A DNA stretch of 64,000 nucleotides from Devosia sp. FKR38 (GCF_005222805.1 NZ_STGC01000005.1:1340456-1404455); one strand, 5' to 3'. Shown: positions 41,417 to 51,315, numbered from the stretch's first letter. The notes: generated from the sequence alone by a model not told the origin. Made by a program: numbers and translations.

Positions 41417-41597
41417 GGGGTTCTCTCCTCCGCCATCGCTGTGGCGGCTCTGGGGTAAGGCCTCCGCACTGCCTAGGCAAGAGCTGCAGCGCAGTCCCAT
41501 TTGCCGCCTATCCCTGCCAAATCGTGGCAGCACCATTTGGCAGGCGGCGTCTGGCCGTGGGTGTGATAGGCCATAGCCTCAGAACCGCGAGGATTTC

Positions 41598-41831
41598 ATG
41601 GTCGTTGCTTTTATCGTGCAGGGCTTTCAACTGAGGGGCCGCAAGCTGATGCCCGACCAGGCGCGCACCGCCAAGACCCGCGAAGACGCCATCATCCTGG
41701 CCGAACGCATGGCCACCAGCCGGGCCGGCGTCTTCTGCTTCTCTCAGGACGTCGATATCGAAACCGACACCTATGACGAACCAAAAGTCCTGCTGCGCCT
41801 CGGCCAGCTACCGCCCGGCCTGCCAGAGTAG
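41598..41831 (+). CDS. Small hypothetical protein (77 aa) between two MFS genes
   Basis: This 77-residue protein is soluble and charged, with no signal peptide or membrane segment. It has GAGGA about 5 nt before its ATG and codon usage like the flanking genes. The sequence (VQGFQLRGRKLMPDQARTAK then SRAGVFCFSQDVDIETDTYD) suggests a small alpha/beta domain, and I do not recognise the family. It is on the opposite strand to both MFS genes, in the gap between the duplicates. Stop lies 10 nt from the stop of the second MFS gene. Confidence 0.7.
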   Translation: MVVAFIVQGFQLRGRKLMPDQARTAKTREDAIILAERMATSRAGVFCFSQDVDIETDTYDEPKVLLRLGQLPPGLPE

Positions 41832-41840
41832 AAGCCCCGC

Positions 41841-43034
41841 TTAGCCCGCAGATACCGCCCCCGCTTTGGACCGCTGAAAGGTGGCGAACAGTGGCGTAAC
41901 GGCCAGATAGAGCCCTGCCCCGACAAGCCACACCGTCCCGATCCACACGGTCCGCGTCGAGAAGAACAGGGCCGTGGTCAGCACGGGCCCGACGATCCCG
42001 GCCAGGCTCATCAGACTGGCCATCACACCCTGCAGCTGCCCCTGCTGATCGTCCGAGACCCGGCTGGTCAGCAGCGACTGCAGCGCTGGCATGGCCACGC
42101 CGCCCAGCGCAAACAGCGGCGCCACGGCATAGCCCATCCAGCTCTGATCGGCGAAGGCCATTAGGGTATAGGCCAGCATGTCAAAGGCCACGCCGATCAT
42201 CAACGTGCCCAGATCACCGAAACGGCGCGACAGCGGCCCGACCAGCAGCGCCTGCGCCAGAGCACTGGCCACCCCGAATGTGGCAAACGACAACCCCATG
42301 TGCACCGGGTCCCAGCCGAAGCGCTCGGCGCCATAGAGCACCCAGATGGTTCCGGGTACGGCCGCGATCAGCCCGAACACCACCGACACCACAACCAGGG
42401 GCAGCAGCGGCTTGAAGTTCCACAGCCAGACCAGTGGCGCCAGCGGGTTCAGCTCCTTGAGCGCAAACTTGCTGTCGCTGGCCTGCCGGCTCTCGGGCAA
42501 CACGAACAGCGCCACAAGCAGGTTGATGCCGTTGAACAGCGCCGCCGCAAAGAACGGCGCCCGCAGCCACCACGCGCCCAGGACGCCACCAATCACCGGA
42601 CCAATGATAAAGCCCGAGCTCATCACGGCGCCGACCAGGCCAAAGCGCTGCGCCCGCTGCTCGGCCGGGGTGATATCGGTGATATAGGCCGAGGCCACGG
42701 CCATATTGGCGCTGGTGATGCCCGCCATTGCCCGCCCGACGACAAGCACCCAGCCCACCGGCGACAGCGCCATCACCAGATAGTCGAGCAGCGTGCCTGC
42801 CAACGACAGCAGCAACACCGGCCGTCGTCCGAAGCGGTCGCTGAGCGCCCCCAGCACCGGCGAAAACACGAACTGCATCACCGCATAGACTGCCAGCATG
42901 AGCCCAAACAGCAGGGCGAAATCGCCATCACCGCTCACCTGGGCCAGCAGGTCCGGCAGGATGGGAATGATCAGCCCGGCGCCGATAGCATCCAGGACAA
43001 CGGTGGCAAGAATGACGATCAAGGCCTTGTTCAT
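41841..43034 (-). CDS. MFS tetracycline-resistance-type efflux protein (TetA-like, paralog 2)
   Basis: This 397-residue antiporter has motif A SDRFGRRPVLLLSLAG and motif C-like FIIGPVIGGVLGAWW. It starts MNKALIVILATVVLDAIGAG, preceded by AGGAGG (rc of cctcct) at about 6 nt. It is divergent from a TetR-family regulator with three tet-operator-like palindromes in the gap. That is the layout of classical tet resistance loci. Tetracycline export is possible, but TetA-like pumps of environmental bacteria export other drugs too, so resistance is not established. Confidence 0.93.
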   Translation of the reverse strand: MNKALIVILATVVLDAIGAGLIIPILPDLLAQVSGDGDFALLFGLMLAVYAVMQFVFSPVLGALSDRFGRRPVLLLSLAGTLLDYLVMALSPVGWVLVVGRAMAGITSANMAVASAYITDITPAEQRAQRFGLVGAVMSSGFIIGPVIGGVLGAWWLRAPFFAAALFNGINLLVALFVLPESRQASDSKFALKELNPLAPLVWLWNFKPLLPLVVVSVVFGLIAAVPGTIWVLYGAERFGWDPVHMGLSFATFGVASALAQALLVGPLSRRFGDLGTLMIGVAFDMLAYTLMAFADQSWMGYAVAPLFALGGVAMPALQSLLTSRVSDDQQGQLQGVMASLMSLAGIVGPVLTTALFFSTRTVWIGTVWLVGAGLYLAVTPLFATFQRSKAGAVSAG

Positions 43035-43053
43035 CAGGACCTCCTAAAGTACT

Positions 43054-43103
43054 TTATCGGTGATAAATTCACTTATCACCGATAAGCGCTTTATCAATGA
43101 TAA
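43054..43103. promoter_or_regulatory. Three tet-operator-like palindromes in the divergent tetA/tetR region
   Basis: TTATCNNNGATAA occurs at 43054-43066 (centre GGT), 43073-43085 (centre ACC) and 43091-43103 (centre AAT), spaced 19 and 18 bp start to start. Each is a perfect 5+5 palindrome around 3 bp. The pattern resembles tetO (TATCNNNGATA cores). The sites fill most of the gap between the two genes and should be bound by the TetR protein to repress both promoters. Confidence 0.85.
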
Positions 43104-43122
43104 GTCAAGTGAGGATTCAGGC

Positions 43123-43770
43123 ATGGCCATTGATCGTGACCATATTGTCGAGCAGGCGCTGCAGCTGCTCAACGAAGTGGGCATCGACAAATTCACCACC
43201 CGCAAGCTGGCTGAACGGCTGGGCGTGGCCCAGCCAGCTCTCTATTGGCACTTCCGCAACAAGTCGCTCCTGCTCGACGCCATGAACAGCGCCATGCTGG
43301 CGCGCTATCATGTGCATCGCCTGCCGGCCCCCGGTGAAGACTGGATGGCGTTCACCCTGGCCAATGCGCGCAGCATGCGCCGCACCTTGCTGGCGGTCCG
43401 CGACGGCGCTCGTCTCACCGCAGGCACCAGGCCGTCGGCGCCCGAATTCGCCGACACCGAAAAAGTGCTCAAGCTCTACTGCGATGCCGGTTTCTCGCCC
43501 GAGGATGCGCTCAACATCGCCCTGTCGCTCGCGCGCTACGTGGTCGGCTATGTGCTGGAAGAACAGGGCGAGCGTGAGCGCAACGACCTGGACGCGGCTG
43601 AAGGCGGCGATCTGGCGCCCGAGCTGGCGGACTTCCCGCTTCTGGCCGAAGGCGCCAGGTCGCTGTTCGAAACCGGAACGGTCAACACTGAAAAGGCCTT
43701 CGAAAGCGGCCTGCACTATTTTGTCGACGGTATTGCCCTCAGCCTGAAGTCCAGGACAGGGCAAACCTAG
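43123..43770 (+). CDS. TetR-family repressor with TetR-type C-terminal domain
   Basis: This 215-residue regulator has an N-terminal helix-turn-helix (FTTRKLAERLGVAQPALYWHF, residues about 25-45) and the TetR_C-type ligand domain (MRRTLLAVRDGARLTAGTRP and FESGLHYFVDGIALSL), which is the subgroup of true tetracycline repressors. I chose ATG 43123 (MAIDRDHIVEQAL) because the longer frame would translate across the operators. It should repress the divergent efflux gene and itself until an inducer binds. It is followed by a bidirectional terminator shared with lon. Confidence 0.92.
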   Translation: MAIDRDHIVEQALQLLNEVGIDKFTTRKLAERLGVAQPALYWHFRNKSLLLDAMNSAMLARYHVHRLPAPGEDWMAFTLANARSMRRTLLAVRDGARLTAGTRPSAPEFADTEKVLKLYCDAGFSPEDALNIALSLARYVVGYVLEEQGERERNDLDAAEGGDLAPELADFPLLAEGARSLFETGTVNTEKAFESGLHYFVDGIALSLKSRTGQT

Positions 43771-43790
43771 GCTGACGATCCCGCAACAAA

Positions 43791-43818
43791 AAACGGCGGC
43801 CCATGGGGGCCGCCGTTT
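43791..43818. terminator. Bidirectional terminator between tetR and lon
   Basis: AAACGGCGGCCC (43791-43802) pairs fully with GGGCCGCCGTTT (43807-43818) around a 4-nt loop. A-runs on the left and T-runs on the right give U-tracts in both directions, so it can end both the tetR and the lon transcripts. Confidence 0.9.
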
Positions 43819-43838
43819 GCATTTCAAAGCGCCGCTGC

Positions 43839-46274
43839 TTAGTGCGGCAGGCCGGTGGTGGTGTCTTCGCCGGCCGCTTCCACCGTGGTGGAGACGGCGG
43901 GTGTGGCTTCATCGAAGTTCCATTCGATGGGCTCGGGCTTGCGCACCAGGGCGCGCTCGATCACCTGGTCCATGCGGCTCACCGGCACGATCTCCATGCC
44001 GTCCTTGACGATATCGGGGATCTCGGCGAGGTCGCGGACGTTCTCGGCCGGGATCAGCACGGTCTTGATGCCACCGCGGAGGGCCGCAAGCAGCTTCTCC
44101 TTGAGGCCGCCGATGGGCAGCACCCTGCCCCGCAGCGTGATCTCGCCGGTCATGGCGACATCATTGCGCACCGGGATACCGGTCATCACCGAGACGATTG
44201 CCGTGGCCAGGCCAATACCAGCCGACGGACCATCCTTGGGGGTGGCGCCTTCGGGCAGGTGGACATGGATGTCGCGCGTGTCGAACATCGGCGGCTTGAT
44301 ACCGAAATCGATCGACTTGGAGCGGACATAGGCCGTCGCGGCAGTCAGCGATTCCTTCATGACTTCCTTGATGTTGCCGGTGACCGTCATGCGGCCCTTG
44401 CCCGGCGTCATCACGCCTTCGATGGTCAGCAGCTCGCCACCCACCGATGTCCAGGCCAGCCCCGTCACCAGGCCAACCTGCGCCTCGGCTTCGATCTCAC
44501 CATGGGTGTAGATGTCGGCGCCCAGGAACTTGGTCAGCTTCTCTTCGTCGATGACCACGGTCTTGACCTTGGTCTTGACGATCTCGGTCACGGCCTTGCG
44601 CATCAGCTTGCTGATCTCGCGCTTGAGGTTACGCACGCCCGCTTCACGGGTGTAGCGCTGGATCAAGGCGGTCAGCATCGCATCGCTCAGCTCGAACTCG
44701 CCATGGGCCAGCCCGTTTTCCTTGAGCGTTTCCGGGATCAGGTGCTGCTTGGCGATCGCGTGCTTCTCCTGCTCGGTATAGCCGGACAGGCGAATGATCT
44801 CCATGCGGTCCATCAGCGGGCCGGGAATGTTCAGGGTGTTCGAGGTGGTCACGAACATCACGTCGCTGAGGTCATAATCGACCTCGAGATAGTGATCGGC
44901 GAAGGTGTGGTTCTGTTCCGGATCCAGCACCTCAAGCAGCGCCGAAGAGGGATCGCCACGGAAGTCCTGGCCCATCTTGTCGATTTCGTCGAGCAGGAAC
45001 AGCGGGTTGGACTTGCCCACCTTCTTGAGCGACTGGATCACCTTGCCGGGCATCGAGCCGATATAGGTGCGGCGGTGGCCACGGATTTCGGCTTCGTCCC
45101 GCACCCCGCCCAGCGCCATGCGCACGAACTCGCGGCCTGTCGCCTTAGCGATCGACTTGCCCAGCGAGGTCTTGCCGACGCCCGGAGGACCAACGAGGCA
45201 GAGGATCGGCCCCTTGAGCGTGCCGGTACGACCCTGCACGGCCAAATACTCGAGGATGCGTTCCTTGACCTTTTCGAGGCCATAGTGATCCTCATCCAGA
45301 ACCTTCTCGGCCAGGACCAGGTCACGCTTGACCTTGCTCTTCTTGCCCCAGGGCAGGCCCAGAAGCGTATCAAGATAGTTACGCACCACCGTGGCTTCGG
45401 CCGACATCGGGCTCATGGCCTTGAGCTTTTTCAGCTCGGCTTCCGCCTTGGCCTTGGCTTCCTTGCTCAACCGGGTCTTGGCGATGCGCTCCTCGATCTC
45501 TTGGATCTCGTTGGAGCCCTCTTCGCCGTCACCCAGTTCCTTCTGGATCGCCTTCATCTGCTCGTTGAGATAGTATTCGCGCTGCGTCTTTTCCATCTGC
45601 CGCTTGACGCGGCTACGGATGCGCTTTTCCACCTGCAGCACGCCGATCTCGCCTTCCATCAGGCCAAGAATCTTCTGGAAGCGCTCCACCACCGACACGG
45701 TGGACAGCAAATCTTCCTTCTCGTGGATCTTGATCACCAGATGGCTGGCAATGGTGTCGGAGAGCTTGGATGCGTTCTCGATCTGGCCGACAGCCGCAAC
45801 GACCTCGGCCGAGATCTTCTTGTTCAGCTTGACGTAGTTCTCGAACTCATTGACCGCCGAACGCGACAGCGCCTCGACCTCGGTGGCATCTTCCACCGGC
45901 TCGGGCAAGGGCGAGGCTTCCGCCTCGAAATAGTCCACGGTCTGCAGATAGCGATCAATGGTCGCGCGGTTCAGCCCCTCGACCAACACCTTGACGGTGC
46001 CGTCGGGCAGCTTGAGCAGCTGCAGAACCGTGGCAATGGTGCCAGTTTCATAGATCTGGTCGGGCGCAGGATCATCGTCCTGCGCATTCTTCTGCGTCAC
46101 AACAAGAATGTGCTTGTCGTCGCGCATGACCTCTTCAAGCGCCTTGACCGATTTTTCACGGCCCACGAACAGCGGCACGATCATGCCGGGGAAAACGACG
46201 ATATCGCGCAGCGGAAGCACTGGGTAAACGCGATCCCGGCTGGATTCGCCGCCTGTGGGATTGACGTCCGTCAT
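43839..46274 (-). CDS. lon: Endopeptidase La (Lon protease)
   Basis: This ATP-dependent cytoplasmic protease degrades misfolded and regulatory proteins. 811 residues is standard. It has the LAN domain ([20 protein letters not shown] at the start), a coiled-coil middle, an AAA+ module with Walker [14 protein letters not shown] and Walker [11 protein letters not shown], and a protease domain with the Ser of [10 protein letters not shown] and Lys of [10 protein letters not shown]. The ATG at 46274 (MTDVNPTGG) has GGAAAGGAT upstream; the longer frame into the promoter was rejected. It lies upstream of HU in the conserved clpX-lon-hup order, now separated from clpX by citrate synthase and arginase genes. 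Confidence 0.98.
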   Translation of the reverse strand: MTDVNPTGGESSRDRVYPVLPLRDIVVFPGMIVPLFVGREKSVKALEEVMRDDKHILVVTQKNAQDDDPAPDQIYETGTIATVLQLLKLPDGTVKVLVEGLNRATIDRYLQTVDYFEAEASPLPEPVEDATEVEALSRSAVNEFENYVKLNKKISAEVVAAVGQIENASKLSDTIASHLVIKIHEKEDLLSTVSVVERFQKILGLMEGEIGVLQVEKRIRSRVKRQMEKTQREYYLNEQMKAIQKELGDGEEGSNEIQEIEERIAKTRLSKEAKAKAEAELKKLKAMSPMSAEATVVRNYLDTLLGLPWGKKSKVKRDLVLAEKVLDEDHYGLEKVKERILEYLAVQGRTGTLKGPILCLVGPPGVGKTSLGKSIAKATGREFVRMALGGVRDEAEIRGHRRTYIGSMPGKVIQSLKKVGKSNPLFLLDEIDKMGQDFRGDPSSALLEVLDPEQNHTFADHYLEVDYDLSDVMFVTTSNTLNIPGPLMDRMEIIRLSGYTEQEKHAIAKQHLIPETLKENGLAHGEFELSDAMLTALIQRYTREAGVRNLKREISKLMRKAVTEIVKTKVKTVVIDEEKLTKFLGADIYTHGEIEAEAQVGLVTGLAWTSVGGELLTIEGVMTPGKGRMTVTGNIKEVMKESLTAATAYVRSKSIDFGIKPPMFDTRDIHVHLPEGATPKDGPSAGIGLATAIVSVMTGIPVRNDVAMTGEITLRGRVLPIGGLKEKLLAALRGGIKTVLIPAENVRDLAEIPDIVKDGMEIVPVSRMDQVIERALVRKPEPIEWNFDEATPAVSTTVEAAGEDTTTGLPH

Positions 46275-46601
46275 CTCGTATCCTTTCCGGGGCGCGCGGA
46301 GGAAAGGTGAGGTGCGCGCCCGTAGTAGACAGCTCCAAACATCAAGGCTGGGCTGATTCCGGTTAATAAATAGGTCCCCCCGGGGCCGCTGCAAGTCAAC
46401 CTCCCGGTAAAAGTGACGGTTAATGTGACAGTGCACACAAGATATGTTCCAGGGGCCAGGAACAGCCATGTGCCTTGGCTGCACACTGCATGCGGGGCAC
46501 TGCCAACGCCTGTCGCGACAGCGGCACAAATCGGGCGCAGGAACAGCCTTGCCCCGCCGCCGCATTTGGTGATCATCGGGCCCAGACACAAGGATATCAG
46601 C
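46275..46601. other. Divergent promoter region of lon and arginase
   Basis: This 327-nt gap should contain the promoters of lon (leftward) and the arginase gene (rightward). On the lon side CTTGAT (46346-46341, minus strand) followed about 17 nt later by a CTAC-type box is a possible promoter with a heat-shock-like CTTG -35, but the -10 match is weak. No gene is visible. Confidence 0.35.
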
Positions 46602-47567
46602 ATGAGCAGACCGCGCCGCATCGACCTCTTCGGCATCCCGACTTCAGCCGGCGCCTCGGTGCGCGGCTGCGGCATGGGACCGGCGGCCATGCGTGTGGCG
46701 GGCCTGGCCGACACGCTGGCGGCGTTGGACCACGCGGTCACTGACCATGGCGACCTGGCCGCTGGCATTGCCGCCGCCGGCGAGCGCGCAGCCACGCCTG
46801 ACGAGCGTCTGGTCACCGTGCTGGCCATGGCCGCACAGAGCCATACAAGGGGGCTGGAGAGCCTTGCCAGCGGCGCCCTGCCCGCCTTCATCGGAGGCGA
46901 CCATAGCCTCTCCATCGGCACGCTGGCTGGCGTAGCGGCCCATTGCCGGGCCAATGGTCGGCCGCTGCACGTGCTCTGGGTCGATGCCCATGGCGATTTC
47001 AATACCCCGGCCAGTTCGGAGACCGGCAATATCCACGGCATGCCGCTGGCCCTGCTCTGCGGCGAACCGGACTTCGGCCCCGACTACAATGGGCCCTGGC
47101 GCGATGTCGTGGACCCGCGCAACGTTACGGTCTTTGGCGCCCGCTCTATCGACCGGCCCGAGCGGCAATTGCTGGAGCGCCGCGGCGTCACCGTCATCGA
47201 CATGCGCCAGATCGACGAAATGGGCGTGGTGGCCCTGATGCGCGACGTGCTGGCCAAGGTGACGGCGGCCGGGGCGCATCTGCATGTGAGTCTGGATGTC
47301 GACGCGGTCGACCCGGCCATTGCCCCCGGCGCCGGCACGCCGGTGGCGGGCGGCCTGACCTTCCGCGAGGCGCATCTGGCCATGGAGATGATCCATGACA
47401 GCGGCGCGCTGGGCTCGCTCGATATCGTCGAGCTCAACCCCTATCTCGATCACGCGGGCATGAGCGCCCGCCTGCTGGTCGATCTGGCGGCGAGCCTGTT
47501 CGGCCGGCAGATCATGCCGAGACAGACCGTGCAGGACGGCATCAGCGAGGCGCCGACCGCCGTCTAG
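46602..47567 (+). CDS. rocF: Arginase family protein
   Basis: This ureohydrolase, probably arginase (arginine to ornithine and urea), uses a binuclear Mn site. Ligand motifs appear in order: [10 protein letters not shown] (His), [11 protein letters not shown] (Asp, His, Asp), and [14 protein letters not shown] (Asp, Asp). 321 residues fits. The start ATG at 46602 has AAGGAT upstream; the frame extends further left without homology. It shares a 4-nt overlap (CTAG) with the convergent citrate synthase-like gene. Agmatinase or formimidoylglutamase are alternatives, but the [11 protein letters not shown] region favours arginase. Confidence 0.88.
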   Translation: MSRPRRIDLFGIPTSAGASVRGCGMGPAAMRVAGLADTLAALDHAVTDHGDLAAGIAAAGERAATPDERLVTVLAMAAQSHTRGLESLASGALPAFIGGDHSLSIGTLAGVAAHCRANGRPLHVLWVDAHGDFNTPASSETGNIHGMPLALLCGEPDFGPDYNGPWRDVVDPRNVTVFGARSIDRPERQLLERRGVTVIDMRQIDEMGVVALMRDVLAKVTAAGAHLHVSLDVDAVDPAIAPGAGTPVAGGLTFREAHLAMEMIHDSGALGSLDIVELNPYLDHAGMSARLLVDLAASLFGRQIMPRQTVQDGISEAPTAV

Positions 47568-48700
47568 CCCCCAGCGCCCGGGCCGACATACTGCGCCCGG
47601 GGCCGGATCAGCTGGCCGCTGCCGGCCTGCTCGATGCCATGCGCCAGCCAGCCCACGCTGCGCGCCAGGGCAAACAGCACCAGCGGCGCCTCGTCCGGCA
47701 GACCATAGGCCTGCGCCAGTGCTGCCAGGGCGAAGTCGACATTGGGTGCATCCCCAGTAATGGCTTCTGCCGCCGCCCGAAAAGCCACGAAGGCCGGCGG
47801 CAGGCTGAAGCAATCGAGCAAGGCCGCGCAGCGGATATCGCCCTCAGGATAGAGCGGATGGCCCATGCCAGGCACGGCGCGCCCCTCGCCCAGCCAGTCG
47901 CGCAGCGCCCCCTCGGCTCTTTCAGCCTCGGTGCCGATGTCTTCGGCGAGCGCCGTCACGCTGCGCGACGCCAGGCCGTGCCGGGGACCATTGAGCGTCG
48001 CCAACCCGGCCAGCGCCCCGGCCCACAGCGACGCCCCGGTAGAGACCGCCACCCGCGCCGCAAAGGTCGAGGCATTGAGCTCATGGTCGGCCAGCAGCAC
48101 CAGGCTGCGGCGGATGATGTCGGCAGCCTCCGGCCGCTGCCAGCGCTGCGCCAGCCGCGCATGCAGCGGCATGGCCGCATCGCCGGGACCACACAGCGAC
48201 CCGGCGACCGCCCCCAGTACGGCGCCCGCCTGCTGACCCAACGCAGCCGGCCCCAGCACTTGCCCCACCGGCTCTGCCGCCCCCGTCGCCAGCGCCAGGA
48301 ACGCACCGCGTAACCCGTACCCTGTCACTTGGTTAGCTGAATCGCGCAATTGGCACCGCATCTGCCATAGCAGATCGGCAGCACTTTCTAGCGTCGCCGT
48401 CTCGGCCAGCACCACGGCATCCATTCCGCGATAGAGCAACCGCCCGCCCTGAACCGTGGAGAGCCGCGTCGGCAGCACCGGCTCGCCCCAGTCGATGGCC
48501 GCCGCCGCCACCGCCTCCTGCTTCTTGCGGCCGGCGGCCCGCGTCGCCAGTCGGCGTACGTCGTCACCGCGATAGAGGCTCTTGCGGCTGTCGGCCGGGT
48601 CGCGCCGCGCCTTGATGCGGCCGCGGCTGACATTGGCATAGAGCGTCTGGGGCTGCGTCCCCAGCAGCGCCAGCGCCTCGGCGGCAGTCAACCAGTCCAT
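47564..48700 (-). CDS. Citrate synthase-like protein with N-terminal helix-turn-helix
   Basis: This protein of 378 residues has an excisionase/MerR-like helix-turn-helix (LTAAEALALLGTQPQTLYAN, VSRGRIKARRDP; residues 1-60) fused to a citrate synthase fold. The synthase part keeps the catalytic His of HELNASTFAARV, His of NGPRHGLA, GMGHPLYPEGD, and the Asp of PNVDFALAAL. The ATG at 48700 gives MDWLTAAEAL; no strong ribosome-binding site is seen. It is divergent from a second citrate synthase gene 83 nt away. The HTH suggests DNA binding and perhaps autoregulation, possibly joining citrate or methylcitrate metabolism to control. Which activity it has is unknown. Confidence 0.88.
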   Translation of the reverse strand: MDWLTAAEALALLGTQPQTLYANVSRGRIKARRDPADSRKSLYRGDDVRRLATRAAGRKKQEAVAAAAIDWGEPVLPTRLSTVQGGRLLYRGMDAVVLAETATLESAADLLWQMRCQLRDSANQVTGYGLRGAFLALATGAAEPVGQVLGPAALGQQAGAVLGAVAGSLCGPGDAAMPLHARLAQRWQRPEAADIIRRSLVLLADHELNASTFAARVAVSTGASLWAGALAGLATLNGPRHGLASRSVTALAEDIGTEAERAEGALRDWLGEGRAVPGMGHPLYPEGDIRCAALLDCFSLPPAFVAFRAAAEAITGDAPNVDFALAALAQAYGLPDEAPLVLFALARSVGWLAHGIEQAGSGQLIRPRAQYVGPGAGG

Positions 48701-48709
48701 GGCGATACA

Positions 48710-48739
48710 TTGATCCAATTGGTCAAGATTGACGTCAAT
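48710..48739. promoter_or_regulatory. Two adjacent dyad sites between divergent citrate synthase genes
   Basis: Positions 48728-48739 read ATTGACGTCAAT, a perfect 12-bp palindrome. Positions 48710-48726 read TTGATCCAATTGGTCAA, an almost perfect palindrome around CCAATTGG with TTGA/TCAA ends. Both share TTGA...TCAA arms and sit in the 83-nt gap between the two genes, where an HTH protein would bind. Confidence 0.55.
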
Positions 48740-48783
48740 GTAAATGCTCCTACTTTGCCGCGCAACAACCACAGGAGATGACC

Positions 48784-49866
48784 ATGAACTCTGGTCTGGA
48801 AGATGTGATCGCCGCCCAGACGGTGCTGTCCGATGTTGACGGCAAGAACGGGCGCCTGATCGTGCGCGGCCGATCGCTGGACGAGCTGGTGAGCCGCAGC
48901 CGCTATGAGGATGTGCTGGCGCTGCTGTTTGGCGGCTTCTTCGCCGAGGCCGACGATCTGACACGGGCGCTGGGCCAGGCCCGCGTCGCCGTCTTTGCCC
49001 ATGTCGCTGCCGCCGATTCTGCCCTGCTCGCCCTGCCGCCGGTCGATGCCATGCGGGCCCTGCTGGCCCGGCTGGGCGACGGCGAGGACCGCGATACCGC
49101 TCTGCAACTGGTGGCCGGCCCCGCCGTGTTCACCACGGCCCTCCTGCGCCTGCGGGCGGGCCAGGCGCCGCTGGCGCCCGATGCCAGCCTCACCCACGCC
49201 GCCGATACGCTGCGCATGCTGCATGGCGCCCTGCCCAGCCCGCAGCAGACCGCCGCGCTCGACCGCTATCTGGTCACGGTCGCTGACCATGGCCTCAACG
49301 CCTCGACCTTTGCCGCCCGCGTGGTCGCCTCCACCAAGGCCGGTCTCGCCTCATCCGTGCTGGCCGCGCTCAGTGCCCTCAAGGGCCCGCTGCATGGCGG
49401 GGCGCCCGGCCCGGTGCTCGACATGCTCGACGGTGTCGGCACGCCCGCCAATGCCCGCGCCTGGCTGGAAGCCGCGCTCGACGGCGGCGACCGGTTGATG
49501 GGCTTCGGCCACCGCGTCTATCGCGTGCGCGACCCGCGCGCCGATGCGCTCAAGGGCGCAGTGCGTCTCCTGGCCAGCTCGGGCGCCATCGATCCCAAGC
49601 GCCTGGCCCTGGCCGAAGCGGTCGAGGCCGCAGCCCTCGCCGTGCTGCGCGAACGCAAGCCCGAGCGGGCGCTGGACACCAATGTGGAGTTCTACACTGC
49701 GCTACTGCTCGAGGCCCTCGGCTTCCCGCGCGACGCCTTCACCTGCGTCTTTGCCATGGGCCGCACCGGCGGCTGGATCGCCCACGCCCGCGAACAGGCC
49801 GAAACCGGCCGCCTCATCCGCCCCATGTCGGTCTATATCGGCCCCCAGCCGCAACAGGCCGCCTGA
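48784..49866 (+). CDS. Citrate synthase/methylcitrate synthase-type enzyme
   Basis: This 360-residue enzyme condenses acetyl-CoA (or propionyl-CoA) with oxaloacetate. Catalytic motifs: His in DHGLNASTFAARVV, His in KGPLHGGAPG, the GFGHRVYRVRDPRAD segment, and Asp in LDTNVEFYTALLL. It is shorter than the housekeeping GltA and lacks an N-terminal extension, so it is a paralog. The ATG at 48784 was chosen because AGGAG lies 6 nt upstream, whereas the ATG at 48778 abuts it. It is divergent from the HTH-containing paralog, and such pairs are known in alphaproteobacteria. Confidence 0.92.
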   Translation: MNSGLEDVIAAQTVLSDVDGKNGRLIVRGRSLDELVSRSRYEDVLALLFGGFFAEADDLTRALGQARVAVFAHVAAADSALLALPPVDAMRALLARLGDGEDRDTALQLVAGPAVFTTALLRLRAGQAPLAPDASLTHAADTLRMLHGALPSPQQTAALDRYLVTVADHGLNASTFAARVVASTKAGLASSVLAALSALKGPLHGGAPGPVLDMLDGVGTPANARAWLEAALDGGDRLMGFGHRVYRVRDPRADALKGAVRLLASSGAIDPKRLALAEAVEAAALAVLRERKPERALDTNVEFYTALLLEALGFPRDAFTCVFAMGRTGGWIAHAREQAETGRLIRPMSVYIGPQPQQAA

Positions 49867-49910
49867 CGCGGCCCTCGCGGCGGTTGACTATCAGATCCCC
49901 CAAAAACAAA

Positions 49911-49937
49911 AACGCCGGACCCAAGGGCCCGGCGCTT
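49911..49937. terminator. Terminator between citrate synthase and clpX (convergent)
   Basis: CGCCGG-A-CCC pairs with GGG-C-CCGGCG around AAG, with one A-C mismatch. A-rich sequence on the left and CTTT on the right allow use from either direction. Confidence 0.75.
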
Positions 49938-49959
49938 TCAATTCAATCCGACGAAAACC

Positions 49960-51237
49960 TTATGCCCCGGCGGGCAGGTCTTCCTTTTTGCGTTCCGAAT
50001 AGATGTACAGCGGACGCACGTCCTTGCCATTCACCACTTCGGCCGAGATCACCACCTCTTCCACGCCTTCGAGCGATGGCAGGTCATACATGGTGTCGAG
50101 CAGGATGCCTTCCATGATCGACCGCAGGCCGCGGGCGCCGGTCTTGCGCTCGATGGCCTTTTCCGCGATCGCCTTGAGGGCGTCTTCGTGGAACGTCAGC
50201 TCGACCTCTTCCATCTGGAACAGTCGCTGGTACTGGCGCACCAGGGCGTTCTTCGGAGACGTCAGGATTTCGATCAGCGCTGCAATGTCCAGGTCTTCCA
50301 GCGTCGCCAGCACAGGCAGGCGGCCGATGAATTCCGGAATCAGGCCGAAACGCACCAGGTCCTCGGGCGCCACATCGGCCAGGATCTGGCCCACGCGACG
50401 GTCGTTGGGGTCCTTGACGGTGGCGCCAAAGCCGATGCCCGAGCCTTCGCCACGGGCCGAGATGATCTTTTCCAGACCAGCAAAGGCGCCGCCGCAGATG
50501 AACAGGATATTGGTCGTGTCCACCTGCAGGAACTCCTGCTGCGGATGCTTGCGGCCGCCCTGGGGCGGAACGGAAGCCACGGTGCCTTCCATGATCTTGA
50601 GCAGGGCCTGCTGCACGCCTTCGCCCGAAACGTCACGGGTGATCGACGGGTTGTCGGACTTGCGGCTGATCTTGTCGACTTCGTCGATATAGACGATGCC
50701 GCGCTGGGCCTTCTCGACATTGTAGTCGGCGGCCTGCAGCAGCTTGAGGATGATGTTTTCCACGTCCTCACCGACATAGCCGGCTTCGGTCAGCGTGGTG
50801 GCATCAGCCATGGTGAACGGCACATCCAGAATGCGCGCCAGCGTCTGGGCCAGCAGCGTCTTGCCCGAACCGGTCGGCCCGATCAGCAGGATGTTGGACT
50901 TGCTCAGCTCCACATCCTGGTTCTTGGTCGCGTGGTGCAGACGCTTGTAGTGGTTGTGGACGGCCACGGAGAGCACGCGCTTGGCGCGGAACTGGCCGAT
51001 GACGTAGTCGTCGAGCACCTTGCAGATATCGGCAGGTGTCGGCACGCCATCGGAGGACTTGACCATTGAGGTCTTGTTCTCTTCGCGGATGATGTCCATG
51101 CACAGCTCGACGCATTCATCACAGATGAAGACGGTCGGGCCGGCGATCAGCTTGCGAACCTCATGCTGGGATTTCCCGCAGAACGAGCAATAAAGCGTGT
51201 TCTTTGAGGTTTCGCCGTTCGTTGTCTCTTTGGACAT
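49960..51237 (-). CDS. clpX: ClpX, ATPase subunit of the ClpXP protease
   Basis: ClpX recognises, unfolds and feeds substrates into ClpP. The 425-residue protein has the zinc-binding domain ([11 protein letters not shown] and [10 protein letters not shown]), Walker A GPTGSGKT, Walker [11 protein letters not shown], sensor 2 ([12 protein letters not shown]), and the ClpP-contact region. The ATG at 51237 (MSKETTNG) follows GGGAG by 7 nt; the longer frame has no homology. It lies 172 nt downstream of clpP on the same strand. Confidence 0.98.
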   Translation of the reverse strand: MSKETTNGETSKNTLYCSFCGKSQHEVRKLIAGPTVFICDECVELCMDIIREENKTSMVKSSDGVPTPADICKVLDDYVIGQFRAKRVLSVAVHNHYKRLHHATKNQDVELSKSNILLIGPTGSGKTLLAQTLARILDVPFTMADATTLTEAGYVGEDVENIILKLLQAADYNVEKAQRGIVYIDEVDKISRKSDNPSITRDVSGEGVQQALLKIMEGTVASVPPQGGRKHPQQEFLQVDTTNILFICGGAFAGLEKIISARGEGSGIGFGATVKDPNDRRVGQILADVAPEDLVRFGLIPEFIGRLPVLATLEDLDIAALIEILTSPKNALVRQYQRLFQMEEVELTFHEDALKAIAEKAIERKTGARGLRSIMEGILLDTMYDLPSLEGVEEVVISAEVVNGKDVRPLYIYSERKKEDLPAGA

Positions 51238-51315
51238 CCTGTTACTCCCGGAGGCAGAGCGCCTCCAAAACCAAGCCATTCCCTGACGGTATCGCTTGAG
51301 CCTAAAGAAAGTCTA

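Noticed and set aside
43060..43122. Upstream extension of the TetR protein (MINSLITDK...)
   Set aside because: These codons lie on the operator palindromes, so the ATG at 43123 is the likely start.
43803..46310. Open frame of over 800 codons on the plus strand opposite lon
   Set aside because: It is antisense to lon, has His/Gly/Arg-biased composition typical of shadow frames in GC-rich DNA, and shows no family features.
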